Origin: Thermoplasmata archaeon
GTDB taxonomy: Archaea; Thermoplasmatota; Thermoplasmata; Thermoplasmatales; Thermoplasmataceae
NCBI GenBank assembly: GCA_021845155.1
Contig: JAKBSB010000038.1
Coordinates: forward strand, 1 to 10,015
Length of the DNA: 10,015 bases
Reading direction: 5' to 3'
Part shown: positions 1 to 6,165 of the stretch, piece by piece
Layout of the letters: each line of letters opens with the position of its first letter
How positions within the stretch are numbered: the first letter of the stretch is position 1
Notes under the pieces: generated by a model
The model's input: only the letters and a program-made list of their open reading frames with translations
The model's database searches: none
What the model was told of the DNA's origin: nothing
Made by a program: the position numbers and the translations under genes

Positions 1-23
1 AGTTTGGATAGAGTGACAGCACC

Positions 24-86
24 TTTAGATATCAGGCCCTGATATTTAGATATTTCGTGAAATTTGAAATATCGTCAAATTTATAA
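24..86 (+). promoter_or_regulatory. trxAB promoter with repeated and palindromic operator-like elements
   Basis: A TATA-like box (TTTATAA, 80-86) would place transcription start near 108-110, leaving about 90 nt of leader before the preferred trxA start at 198. Just upstream lie an 8-bp inverted repeat with a 1-nt centre (ATATCAGG/CCTGATAT, 29-45), a second perfect 8-bp inverted repeat (GATATTTC 49-56 and GAAATATC 66-73), a 9-bp direct repeat TTTAGATAT at 24-32 and 45-53 (21 bp apart, two helical turns), and a near-repeat CGTSAAATTT at 56-65 and 73-82. The repeats are seen directly. Binding by a redox or stress regulator is inference. The left dyad could instead be a terminator stem for an upstream gene outside the window. 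Confidence 0.5.
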
Positions 87-184
87 CCACGTTTTCAATC
101 CATAACAACAGGAAATTGCATTCAAACCTTTGGGAAGCATGGTCCTGAGGTGAAAAATACCCTGAGGATTTACAACTTGCCTGC

Positions 185-189
185 GGAGG
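185..189 (+). promoter_or_regulatory. Shine-Dalgarno site deciding the trxA start
   Basis: GGAGG lies 8 nt upstream of the ATG at 198. This favours 198 over the GTG at 150, which has no comparable site, and over the ATG at 282, whose GGAG at 266-269 is 12 nt away. Confidence 0.6.
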
Positions 190-197
190 ATGAGAAA

Positions 198-608
198 ATG
201 ACAGATGAGGAACTGGAGAATATAAGAAAAAATATGTACAACAGGATCCTGAATGCAGAAAAACTGGAGAAAGGGAATAACATGGATGGAAAATCAGTTG
301 AGCTGAATGATGGAAATTTTGACCAGATGGTGAGCAAGCCCGGGCTAATGGTAGTTGATTTCTGGGCGGAGTGGTGCGCCCCCTGCAGGTTTGTATCACC
401 TGTTCTGGACGAGTTAGCAAAAGAGTATGCCGGTAAAATGGTTCTTGGGAAACTGAATGTTGATCTCAATCCCCAGGTATCGGCCAGGTTTATGATAAGG
501 AGCATACCCACCATAATGTTCTTCAAGGATGGAAAGCCGGTTGACACTGTAATAGGTGCTCTTCCAAAACCAATGATAGAGACCAAGATAAAGAAGAACC
601 TGAACTAG
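198..608 (+). CDS. trxA: Thioredoxin with archaeal N-terminal extension
   Basis: This small cytoplasmic dithiol-disulfide protein reduces protein disulfides and is itself recharged by a thioredoxin reductase, presumably the gene next door. From the ATG at 198 it has 136 residues. The thioredoxin fold begins around residue 30. The redox site is WCAPC (Cys60 and Cys63, with Ala where WCGPC is commonest), and the cis-proline loop is SIPT (Pro104). Residues 1-28 form a charged, probably helical leader beginning MTDEELENIRKN, which resembles the start of archaeal PDCD5-like proteins and some other archaeal thioredoxins. ATG 198 is chosen for its GGAGG at 185-189. A start at ATG 282 would give the classic length of 108 residues and cannot be excluded. 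The frame is also open from a GTG at 150. The stop codon abuts trxB, so the two are almost certainly cotranscribed. The family assignment is very secure and the exact start is less so. Confidence 0.95.
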   Translation: MTDEELENIRKNMYNRILNAEKLEKGNNMDGKSVELNDGNFDQMVSKPGLMVVDFWAEWCAPCRFVSPVLDELAKEYAGKMVLGKLNVDLNPQVSARFMIRSIPTIMFFKDGKPVDTVIGALPKPMIETKIKKNLN

Positions 609-616
609 TGAATCAG

Positions 617-1606
617 ATGGCTAAACAATATGATGTCATAATCGTTGGAGGAGCGTCCGCAGGGCTCTCTGCAGCCCTTTATACTTCCAGGCAGAACCTG
701 AAAACACTGGTTATCACCAAGGATATTGGTGGCCAGGCGCTTCTGACTGATTCTATACAGAATTACCCCGGGTACCAGAACATCGGTGGTTTCGAGCTTC
801 TTACAAAGTTTCAGGAGCAGGCTGCCCTGTATGGTACAGAATACCTGTATGATGAAGTGCTCGGTATATCAAAGACTGAAAACGGTTTCATGGTGAAATC
901 CTATTCACAGGAAAATACGGCTGAAGCACTCATACTTGCATTCGGGAAAACACCACGTGATCTGGGTGTTCCAGGAGAAAACGAACTCAAGGGAAAGGGC
1001 GTTTCATACTGTGCAGTATGTGACGGACCGCTTTTCAAATCCAAGAGGGTTGCGGTAGTTGGCAACGGCGATAATGCCATAGAAGCCGCAAGTTATCTTT
1101 CATCGCTTGCCTCAAATCTCTACATTGTCCAGTCAACTGAGAAAACAAGAGGCGATGAAGAGACTGTAAATTCCCTTAAAAGCATGAAAAATGTTGAGTT
1201 TGTCAATGGAAGTTCAGTGCAGAAAATCCTTGGGGAAAAATCTGTAACCGGACTTGAACTGAAAACCAGGGAAGGAAAAAACAACCTAGAAACCGATGCT
1301 GTATTCATTGAAATGGGGTATATTGCCAGAACGGACCTTGTAAAGGACCTGGTTGAACTGAACAAGATCGGCGAGGTCGTGGTTGATAAGTTCTGTGCAA
1401 CCAGCCAGGAGGGAGTATTCGCCTGCGGGGACGTTACGGATACACCTTACAAGCAGGTCGTGATATCAGCAGGCCAGGGAGCAATAGCGGCCCTATCCGC
1501 ATACAACCATATTCAGAGGAAGAAGGGCAGACCGACATCCAAGACAGACTGGAAAAGCGTCCATGTCCAGAAAGAGGAAAAATCTGATTTCAAGCTTTCC
1601 AGATGA
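617..1606 (+). CDS. trxB: Thioredoxin-reductase-like FAD protein lacking the usual NADPH motif
   Basis: This flavoprotein disulfide reductase probably passes electrons through FAD and a CxxC pair to thioredoxin. The FAD-binding Rossmann motif near the N-terminus is VGGASAG, where GxGPAG is usual. The redox pair is CAVCDG (Cys132 and Cys135 from this start). The second nucleotide-binding fold has GNGDNA, and the C-terminal FAD motif is CGDVTDTPYKQ. The HRRxxxR stretch that binds the NADPH 2'-phosphate in bacterial enzymes is replaced by QSTEKTR, so the electron donor is uncertain. Thermoplasma acidophilum TrxR is reported not to use NADPH or NADH, and clostridial ferredoxin-dependent flavin thioredoxin reductases also lost these motifs. 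About 29 charged residues follow the usual end of the fold. The ATG at 617 gives 329 residues. A GTG at 608 overlapping the trxA stop (TAGTG) would add three. Neither start has a clear ribosome binding site, consistent with translational coupling to trxA. Confidence 0.9.
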   Translation: MAKQYDVIIVGGASAGLSAALYTSRQNLKTLVITKDIGGQALLTDSIQNYPGYQNIGGFELLTKFQEQAALYGTEYLYDEVLGISKTENGFMVKSYSQENTAEALILAFGKTPRDLGVPGENELKGKGVSYCAVCDGPLFKSKRVAVVGNGDNAIEAASYLSSLASNLYIVQSTEKTRGDEETVNSLKSMKNVEFVNGSSVQKILGEKSVTGLELKTREGKNNLETDAVFIEMGYIARTDLVKDLVELNKIGEVVVDKFCATSQEGVFACGDVTDTPYKQVVISAGQGAIAALSAYNHIQRKKGRPTSKTDWKSVHVQKEEKSDFKLSR

Positions 1607-1616
1607 TGATTTCGCA

Positions 1617-1645
1617 GGTTTGGCTGCCCAACACAACCATTTTTT
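1617..1645 (+). terminator. Probable terminator of the trxAB transcript
   Basis: A run of six T (1640-1645) follows a weak stem (TTGG/CCAA around 1620-1631) shortly after the trxB stop. Archaeal RNA polymerase terminates at T-runs. The run reaches the stop codon of the convergent kinase gene. The call is modest because the stem is short. Confidence 0.35.
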
Positions 1646-2186
1646 AGTTCTGCTGTTCTTTTTTAAGTTTATTGATGAATTCCCTGGCTTTTGTTTTGAA
1701 TTCCTCCAGTGTTCCATCATTGACTATCATGTAATCTGCCAGCGAAATAACCCTGCCTATTCCCCATGAGAGCTCCCTTTCATCCCTTCCATTGAGTTCT
1801 GTGGGACTTTTCACATCGTCTTCCCTGTCACGTTTCAATATCCTTGTGAGACGGTCGTCGTGGTTGGCGTATATTGCAACTACCATAACGTCCTCAAACC
1901 TGTTCCTGAAGTACTCAAGCTCCTCGACATTCCTCAGACCGTCAACTATTGTTTTACCCGGATCAGTGATATTTTCAGAAGTCCTCTTCGCCCATATGTC
2001 CATTCCATGAACCTGCCTTTCCTGGCCTGCGAACTTCCCTATGTTGTAATCCTTCTGGTCAATATTTTGTGATCGGGAATACTTTCTTACCGTATCCCCC
2101 ATGTGAACGTCAGTATAACCCATGGATCTGGCCACTTTTATGAATTCGTCTTTCCCGGACCCGGGCATTCCTGTTACAATAAGCAT
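1644..2186 (-). CDS. UPF0200 family P-loop kinase (dephospho-CoA-kinase-like)
   Basis: This is a 180-residue P-loop NTPase of the nucleoside-monophosphate-kinase type that matches the archaeal UPF0200 group. The Walker A is GMPGSGKDE at residues 6-14, followed by HMGDTVRKY around 28-36 and GMDIWAKRT near 60, both characteristic of UPF0200. A DGLRNVEE segment near 83 is typical of the substrate-binding region of this kinase class, and an arginine-rich RILKRDREDD segment near 115 looks like the lid. Family members are often annotated as dephospho-CoA kinase-like or adenylate kinase-like. I do not know of a proven substrate, so none is assigned. The ATG has a purine-rich GGGGGAGAG (complement of 2195-2203) 8 nt upstream. 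It lies 54 nt downstream of the 96-residue gene on the same strand, probably as an operon, and is convergent with trxB. Confidence 0.88.
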   Translation of the reverse strand: MLIVTGMPGSGKDEFIKVARSMGYTDVHMGDTVRKYSRSQNIDQKDYNIGKFAGQERQVHGMDIWAKRTSENITDPGKTIVDGLRNVEELEYFRNRFEDVMVVAIYANHDDRLTRILKRDREDDVKSPTELNGRDERELSWGIGRVISLADYMIVNDGTLEEFKTKAREFINKLKKEQQN

Positions 2187-2194
2187 TTAATTTT

Positions 2195-2203
2195 CTCTCC
2201 CCC
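2195..2203 (-). promoter_or_regulatory. Strong Shine-Dalgarno for the UPF0200 kinase
   Basis: The minus-strand GGGGGAGAG ends 8 nt before the ATG at 2186. A ribosome binding site here fits an internal operon gene, in contrast to the leaderless-looking first gene at 2531. Confidence 0.55.
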
Positions 2204-2240
2204 GCTTCATATTCCAAATTCCGGCAATATGCCTCTTTGC

Positions 2241-2531
2241 CTAGCCAAAAAGGAAACCCATCCCGCCTTCCGCGTTCTCCTCCTCTTCCTTTATTTTTCT
2301 GTAGATTTCCGCGGCCTCCGTTTCCGGAACTGGTTTAATGCCTGGTCCGAGTATTTCGGGCACTTTTTCAAATATGATCTCCGGACCTTCTATGACCACA
2401 ATTGTTGTACCTGGACTGTTGAAACCTGACCCATCTTTCTGTATTATGGTCTGCCTTCCCACCACATCATCTGACAAAAGTTTTTCAACCATTTTCTTTT
2501 GTTCGGAATTAAGCCTGTAGATTTTGAACAT
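2241..2531 (-). CDS. Small protein of unknown function (96 aa)
   Basis: I do not recognise a named family. The product is a 96-residue, soluble, mostly acidic protein. The first 25 residues look helical (LNSEQKKMVEKLLSDDVVGRQ). They are followed by a beta-rich centre with TTIVVIEGPEIIFEKVPEIL, a proline-rich link (GPGIKPVPETEA), a charged helix (EIYRKIKEEEENA) and a glycine-hydrophobic end, GGMGFLFG. No signal peptide, membrane segment or Cys/His metal motif is visible. Coding is supported by an intact frame with coherent codon use, an ATG about 25 nt downstream of a TATA-like box, and tight linkage to the kinase 54 nt downstream. It may belong to a conserved Thermoplasmata hypothetical family, but this cannot be checked here. 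Confidence 0.7.
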   Translation of the reverse strand: MFKIYRLNSEQKKMVEKLLSDDVVGRQTIIQKDGSGFNSPGTTIVVIEGPEIIFEKVPEILGPGIKPVPETEAAEIYRKIKEEEENAEGGMGFLFG

Positions 2532-2559
2532 AACCGGTTAAGCTCATAATAAATATAAG
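2529..2559 (-). promoter_or_regulatory. Promoter of the 96-aa gene/kinase operon with palindrome at the start codon
   Basis: On the minus strand CTTATATTTATT (about 2548-2559) resembles an archaeal TATA box centred 24-26 nt before the ATG, which suggests a leaderless or nearly leaderless mRNA. A perfect 10-bp palindrome TAACCGGTTA (2531-2540) lies between the box and the ATG and overlaps the first base of the start codon, the position expected for a repressor site. Confidence 0.4.
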
Positions 2560-2643
2560 AGTGTTGACATGGATTTGGGTATTGAATTGAATGTTTCAAA
2601 GGTCCATGAGTATTTCATCTTTTTGGGGAACCAGATGGACATG

Positions 2644-2692
2644 ATTAAAATTTAACACTTCAATTAAAAAAATATTTGAATTACGTAACAAT
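2644..2692 (+). promoter_or_regulatory. Candidate promoter of the oxidoreductase operon
   Basis: Two A/T-rich TATA-like segments precede the ATG at 2693: ATTAAAATTTAA (2644-2655) and AAAAATATTTGA (2668-2679). The spacing of the first fits a transcript with a short leader, and that of the second fits a leaderless one. Sequence alone does not decide which is used. Confidence 0.35.
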
Positions 2693-4615
2693 ATGGTAGG
2701 GATGTCAGAAATTGACCTTAACCTCATAATAGGAGGACCGCAGGGAGGCGGTATCGATACATCTTCCAATATGATAAGTCGCTCATTTGCAGCTTCCGGG
2801 TACAATGTTTTCGGTGTAAGGGAGTACCACTCCAACATTAAGGGGAGACACAGCTATACACACCTGAGAATTAAGAAAGAGAGACCAAGGTCCCTGAAAT
2901 ATCCGGTTGATATTCTTGTTGCACTTGATGCAGACACGCTTTTCGAACATCTAGATGATGTTTCAAAGGGTTCCAGGATAATATACGATGCAAGTTTTGA
3001 AAATTCTGAGCTGTCTCAGGCCAGAATGATAATGAGGGATACCTCAAGAAGAATAAAGGAAAAACTCAATGCCGAGAATCTTCCAAACAATGTGAAGGGA
3101 GTGCTTGCCTATATGGAAAAGAGAGGAGCCAAGCCACTCAAAGTTCCATTCGAAAGCATAGTGACCTCGGTTGTTAAGGATGGCCCTGCAACAAGGTATT
3201 TCAATACCCTGGGTGCAGTCATAACACTTTCAATCGCCGGACTCGACCAGAAATTCGCCGAGGAAGGTATAAAGGCTGTTTTCGCCAACAAGGAGAAGGT
3301 AGTCAAGGAAAACATAGCTGTTGTTGAGGCTGCATACAAGTATGCACAGAGTAATTCCATGAGTGGATCAAAGCTTGAAGTCATCAACACAAAGGATAGA
3401 ATGCTTCTGACCGGGAATGACGGGGCAGCAATAGGGAAACTGATGGGCGGACTGAGATTCCAGACCTATTACCCGATCACTCCGGCTAGCGATGAGAGTT
3501 CCATACTGGAAGAACACGAGACAATCAGATGGATTTCATCGGAAGAGAAAAAACTCAAGGATTCTGGAGTTGTTGTTGTGCAGTGCGAGGATGAGCTTTC
3601 AGCCATAACAATGGCAGAGGGCGCAGCACTTACAGGCACCAGGACAGCTACAGCCACCAGCGGACCTGGATTTTCACTTATGGCTGAAGCAATAGGCTTT
3701 GCCGGCATGGATGAACTGCCCATTGTGGTTACACTCTACCAGAGGGGCGGGCCAAGTACCGGGCTTCCAACGAGAAACGGACAGTCGGATCTTATGTTTG
3801 CCCTTAACACAGGGCATGGGGAGTTCCCGAGAATTGTCATATCTTCAGGAGATGTTGAGGAGTGCGTCTATGACGCAATGAGATCGCTGAATTATGCACA
3901 CAGATACCAGCTTCCGGTAATACATATGATAGACAAGAACCTGGCAAACACAACGGACCTTATACCTGAAATAGACAGCAAGAAGGTAAAGGTTATACTG
4001 AGTGTCCAGACAATGAAGAAAGAGGATTTCAAGAGATACAACCTGAACACCGAGAACGGAATTTCCGAAATGGGATTCTTTGGGAAGAACATATTCTGGA
4101 TGACAGGCGACGAACACGATGAACTGGGACACGTAACAGAGGATTCCGAGGTCAGGGACCAGATGATGAGGAAGAGATTCAGGAAACTCGAAACGGCCGT
4201 TGCGGAGATACCAATGGAAGACAGGGTACAGCTTCTGGGAAATCCCGATGCCGAAGTTACATTCGTCACATGGGGAAGCCAGAAGGGACCAATACTGGAC
4301 GTAATCGAGGACCTCAAGAAAGAGGACGTTTCAGCAAATCTCCTGTACTTAAAGATGTTCGAACCTTTCCCGTCGGAATTTGTTCAAAAGATTTTGGGAA
4401 AGGCCAAGATCGTCATTGACGTTGAAAGCAACATGACAGCCCAGGCTGCAAAGGTGATAAAGCAGAACACAGGCCTGAGCATAGACAGGGCCATTCTGAA
4501 ATATAATGGCAGACACATGACAGAGGATGAGATATTGAAAGGTACAAAGAAAATACTGGAAGAAGTTTCTTCCGGCAAGAAGATCGTTAACGAGGTGCTT
4601 GTAGATGGCGCATAA
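2693..4615 (+). CDS. 2-oxoacid:ferredoxin oxidoreductase, alpha subunit (fused gamma-alpha)
   Basis: With the beta subunit this forms the cytoplasmic thiamine-diphosphate enzyme that decarboxylates 2-oxoacids (pyruvate, 2-oxoglutarate or branched forms) with CoA to acyl-CoA and CO2, reducing ferredoxin. The 640 residues hold a gamma domain (about 1-200) opening with IIGGPQGGGIDTSS, then the alpha domain. The alpha domain contains the YPITP motif (260-264), part of the CoA and 2-oxoacid handling site in Sulfolobus-type enzymes, and the conserved block QRGGPSTGLPTRNGQSDL from about 350. The C-terminal part is the usual alpha-subunit extension. The fusion and size match the archaeal two-subunit class, which lacks a built-in ferredoxin (delta) subunit. 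The substrate cannot be read from sequence, so no kor or por symbol is given. The ATG at 2693 is adopted. An ATG at 2702 (MSEIDLN) preceded directly by GGTAGGG is the alternative. It overlaps the beta gene by 11 nt. Confidence 0.93.
   Translation: MVGMSEIDLNLIIGGPQGGGIDTSSNMISRSFAASGYNVFGVREYHSNIKGRHSYTHLRIKKERPRSLKYPVDILVALDADTLFEHLDDVSKGSRIIYDASFENSELSQARMIMRDTSRRIKEKLNAENLPNNVKGVLAYMEKRGAKPLKVPFESIVTSVVKDGPATRYFNTLGAVITLSIAGLDQKFAEEGIKAVFANKEKVVKENIAVVEAAYKYAQSNSMSGSKLEVINTKDRMLLTGNDGAAIGKLMGGLRFQTYYPITPASDESSILEEHETIRWISSEEKKLKDSGVVVVQCEDELSAITMAEGAALTGTRTATATSGPGFSLMAEAIGFAGMDELPIVVTLYQRGGPSTGLPTRNGQSDLMFALNTGHGEFPRIVISSGDVEECVYDAMRSLNYAHRYQLPVIHMIDKNLANTTDLIPEIDSKKVKVILSVQTMKKEDFKRYNLNTENGISEMGFFGKNIFWMTGDEHDELGHVTEDSEVRDQMMRKRFRKLETAVAEIPMEDRVQLLGNPDAEVTFVTWGSQKGPILDVIEDLKKEDVSANLLYLKMFEPFPSEFVQKILGKAKIVIDVESNMTAQAAKVIKQNTGLSIDRAILKYNGRHMTEDEILKGTKKILEEVSSGKKIVNEVLVDGA
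4592..4597 (+). promoter_or_regulatory. Shine-Dalgarno of the beta subunit inside the alpha gene
   Basis: GAGGTG lies 7 nt before the ATG at 4605, within the last codons of the alpha gene. It supports that start and coupled translation of equal amounts of both subunits. Confidence 0.6.
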
Positions 4616-5531
4616 TTTCAAGACGGATCTGGCAATTGACTGGTGTCCAGGATGTGGAGATTTCGGCATACTGACCTCCATAACACAGGCTATGACCGAA
4701 TTGAACCTGGGACCACACGATGTGGTTGCTGTATCAGGTATAGGCTGCTCAGGCAAAACACCGCACTACCTGAACATTGCAGGAGTTCACACCCTGCATG
4801 GCAGGTCCATACCCTATGCAACAGGAGTGAAGCTCTCCAACCCGAACCTGAAAGTTGTCGTGACCGGAGGGGACGGGGACCTTCTCAGCATCGGGGCTGG
4901 ACACTTCGTTGCAGAGGGCAGGAGAAACAGCGGACTGGCAATTATGCTGTTCGACAATGCTGTTTACGGCCTTACAAAAGGTCAGGCTGCTCCTACCATG
5001 GAACTTGGGGAAAAGACAAAGGGGCTCAGCAGGGACAACATGTTCGGCAGAGTAAATCCCATTGCTCTTGCATTGACCTCCGGATACAGCTTTGTGGCAA
5101 GAGGATTCTCCTTTGACATGAAGCAGCTAAAGGAGCTCATAAAGAGAGCAATAATGCATGAGGGTTCATCTGTTATCGATGTTCTGCAGCCATGCCCTAC
5201 CTACAACAACATAAACAGCATGGAATGGTACAGGCAGAGAGTCTACAAGCTTGAGGATGACAAGACCTGGGACCCGGTCATTAACCAGGAAAACAAGGCC
5301 AGCCTCTCCCAGAAATACCAGAATGCATACAACAAGGCACTGGAATGGGGTGACAAAATACCTACGGGAATATTCTATGACGACCAGACACTGGCGCCCT
5401 TTACAAAAAGAATCAACCACATAGTTCCATCATACCTTGAGAACCCTCCTGCGGTACAGGTGGTTTCAACTGGAGACGGATATACTGTTGTTGATCCGAT
5501 GAAAACCTTTGCTGACAAGATCATTAAATGA
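4605..5531 (+). CDS. 2-oxoacid:ferredoxin oxidoreductase, beta subunit
   Basis: This subunit carries thiamine diphosphate and one [4Fe-4S] cluster and delivers electrons to external ferredoxin. The 308 residues show WCPGCGD (Cys14 and Cys17), GIGCSGK (Cys48, Lys51) and QPCPTYNN (Cys197), which together give the four cluster cysteines expected of this family. The ThDP/Mg motif is GDGD (89-92) with Asn118 in LFDNAVYGLTKGQ. It is complete, with about 100 residues after Cys197, as in Sulfolobus-type two-subunit enzymes. It overlaps the alpha gene by 11 nt, so the two are one operon. Its stop codon lies inside a hairpin followed by a T-tract, so it is the last gene. Substrate range (pyruvate, 2-oxoglutarate or broad) is not determinable by eye. 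Confidence 0.94.
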   Translation: MAHNFKTDLAIDWCPGCGDFGILTSITQAMTELNLGPHDVVAVSGIGCSGKTPHYLNIAGVHTLHGRSIPYATGVKLSNPNLKVVVTGGDGDLLSIGAGHFVAEGRRNSGLAIMLFDNAVYGLTKGQAAPTMELGEKTKGLSRDNMFGRVNPIALALTSGYSFVARGFSFDMKQLKELIKRAIMHEGSSVIDVLQPCPTYNNINSMEWYRQRVYKLEDDKTWDPVINQENKASLSQKYQNAYNKALEWGDKIPTGIFYDDQTLAPFTKRINHIVPSYLENPPAVQVVSTGDGYTVVDPMKTFADKIIK

Positions 5532-5558
5532 TCTTTCCATTTTTTTAAATTTTTATTT
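5517..5558 (+). terminator. Hairpin plus T-tract terminator of the oxidoreductase operon
   Basis: AAGATCATT (5517-5525) and AATGATCTT (5527-5535) are perfect inverted arms around one A. As RNA they give an 8-bp stem with a UAA loop. Seven T (5540-5546) and a second T-rich run (5550-5558) follow. The stem contains the beta-subunit stop codon. This has the layout of a bacterial intrinsic terminator, and the T-run alone would suffice for archaeal polymerase. The T-tract also reaches the end of the convergent exporter gene. Confidence 0.65.
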
Positions 5559-6146
5559 CAGGATAAGATTCAGCCCATAATATATGAACACCATGCCGAA
5601 GGAAACGAGTATCACGAAGCTGAACAGCTTGATTCCCTCAGCCAATTTTTTTCCATACCTGACCACTGACCTGTTGATTGCATAAGTCAGGAACGCAACC
5701 CATAATACTATCCCCAGGAACAGGAAATAGAAGGGTTCTATGCCGAATCTCTGGAATACACTGAGCCCTGCTGTGATCCACCATGCTATCTGCATGGGGT
5801 TCACGAGTCCCAGAAACAGCCCCGAGAAATAGTTCATGTTCCTTCTTTCGGGGATTGTATTGCCGGAATACCTGGACCTGACAACACCAACGGAAAGGAG
5901 AATGAAGAAAATCCCCCCGACGAGGAATATGTAGCGGTCGTATGCACCCAGGTCAACGACAGACCTGAATCCGATAGTTATTATCATAAGGGTGAAATCT
6001 GCAGACATTGCCCCCATTCCAATCATGAACCCTTTCATTACAGAGGTCATTGACCTGTCCACAATCATTGCGGTGATGGGCCCCGGCGGTGCCGCCAGAG
6101 ATACTCCGAGAGACATTCCCAGCAGGATTGTTACTTCTATGATCAT
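5553..6146 (-). CDS. LysE/RhtB-type amino-acid exporter family membrane protein
   Basis: This is an integral membrane protein of the LysE superfamily, whose characterised members export amino acids or related small solutes. From the ATG at 6146 it has 197 residues, the usual family length. The signature AAPPGPITAMIVDRSMTS occurs in the first 40 residues, followed by a GxxxGxG-like segment (GFMIGMGAMSADF). A second motif with the conserved Asn-Pro (GLFLGLVNPMQIAWW) opens the second half. About six hydrophobic segments are visible. The frame stays open back to 6272, but that extension would overlap the divergent methyltransferase and contains no family sequence. The ATG at 6146 sits about 26 nt from a TATA-like box, which supports the short form. 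The substrate is unknown. It ends in the T-tract shared with the preceding operon. Confidence 0.82.
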   Translation of the reverse strand: MIIEVTILLGMSLGVSLAAPPGPITAMIVDRSMTSVMKGFMIGMGAMSADFTLMIITIGFRSVVDLGAYDRYIFLVGGIFFILLSVGVVRSRYSGNTIPERRNMNYFSGLFLGLVNPMQIAWWITAGLSVFQRFGIEPFYFLFLGIVLWVAFLTYAINRSVVRYGKKLAEGIKLFSFVILVSFGMVFIYYGLNLILK

Positions 6147-6165
6147 AAATGTGTGTCGCCCTATT

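Noticed and set aside
1..42. Open frame ending in TGA at 40-42, possibly the tail of an upstream gene
   Set aside because: Only 13 codons are visible with no recognisable motif, so it cannot be distinguished from chance.
150..197. N-terminal extension of thioredoxin from a GTG at 150
   Set aside because: It has no ribosome binding site, the residues do not resemble the family, and a GGAGG-preceded ATG follows at 198.
4384..4756. Minus-strand frames opposite the oxidoreductase genes
   Set aside because: They lie antisense to strongly supported coding sequence and have no motif, so they are shadows.
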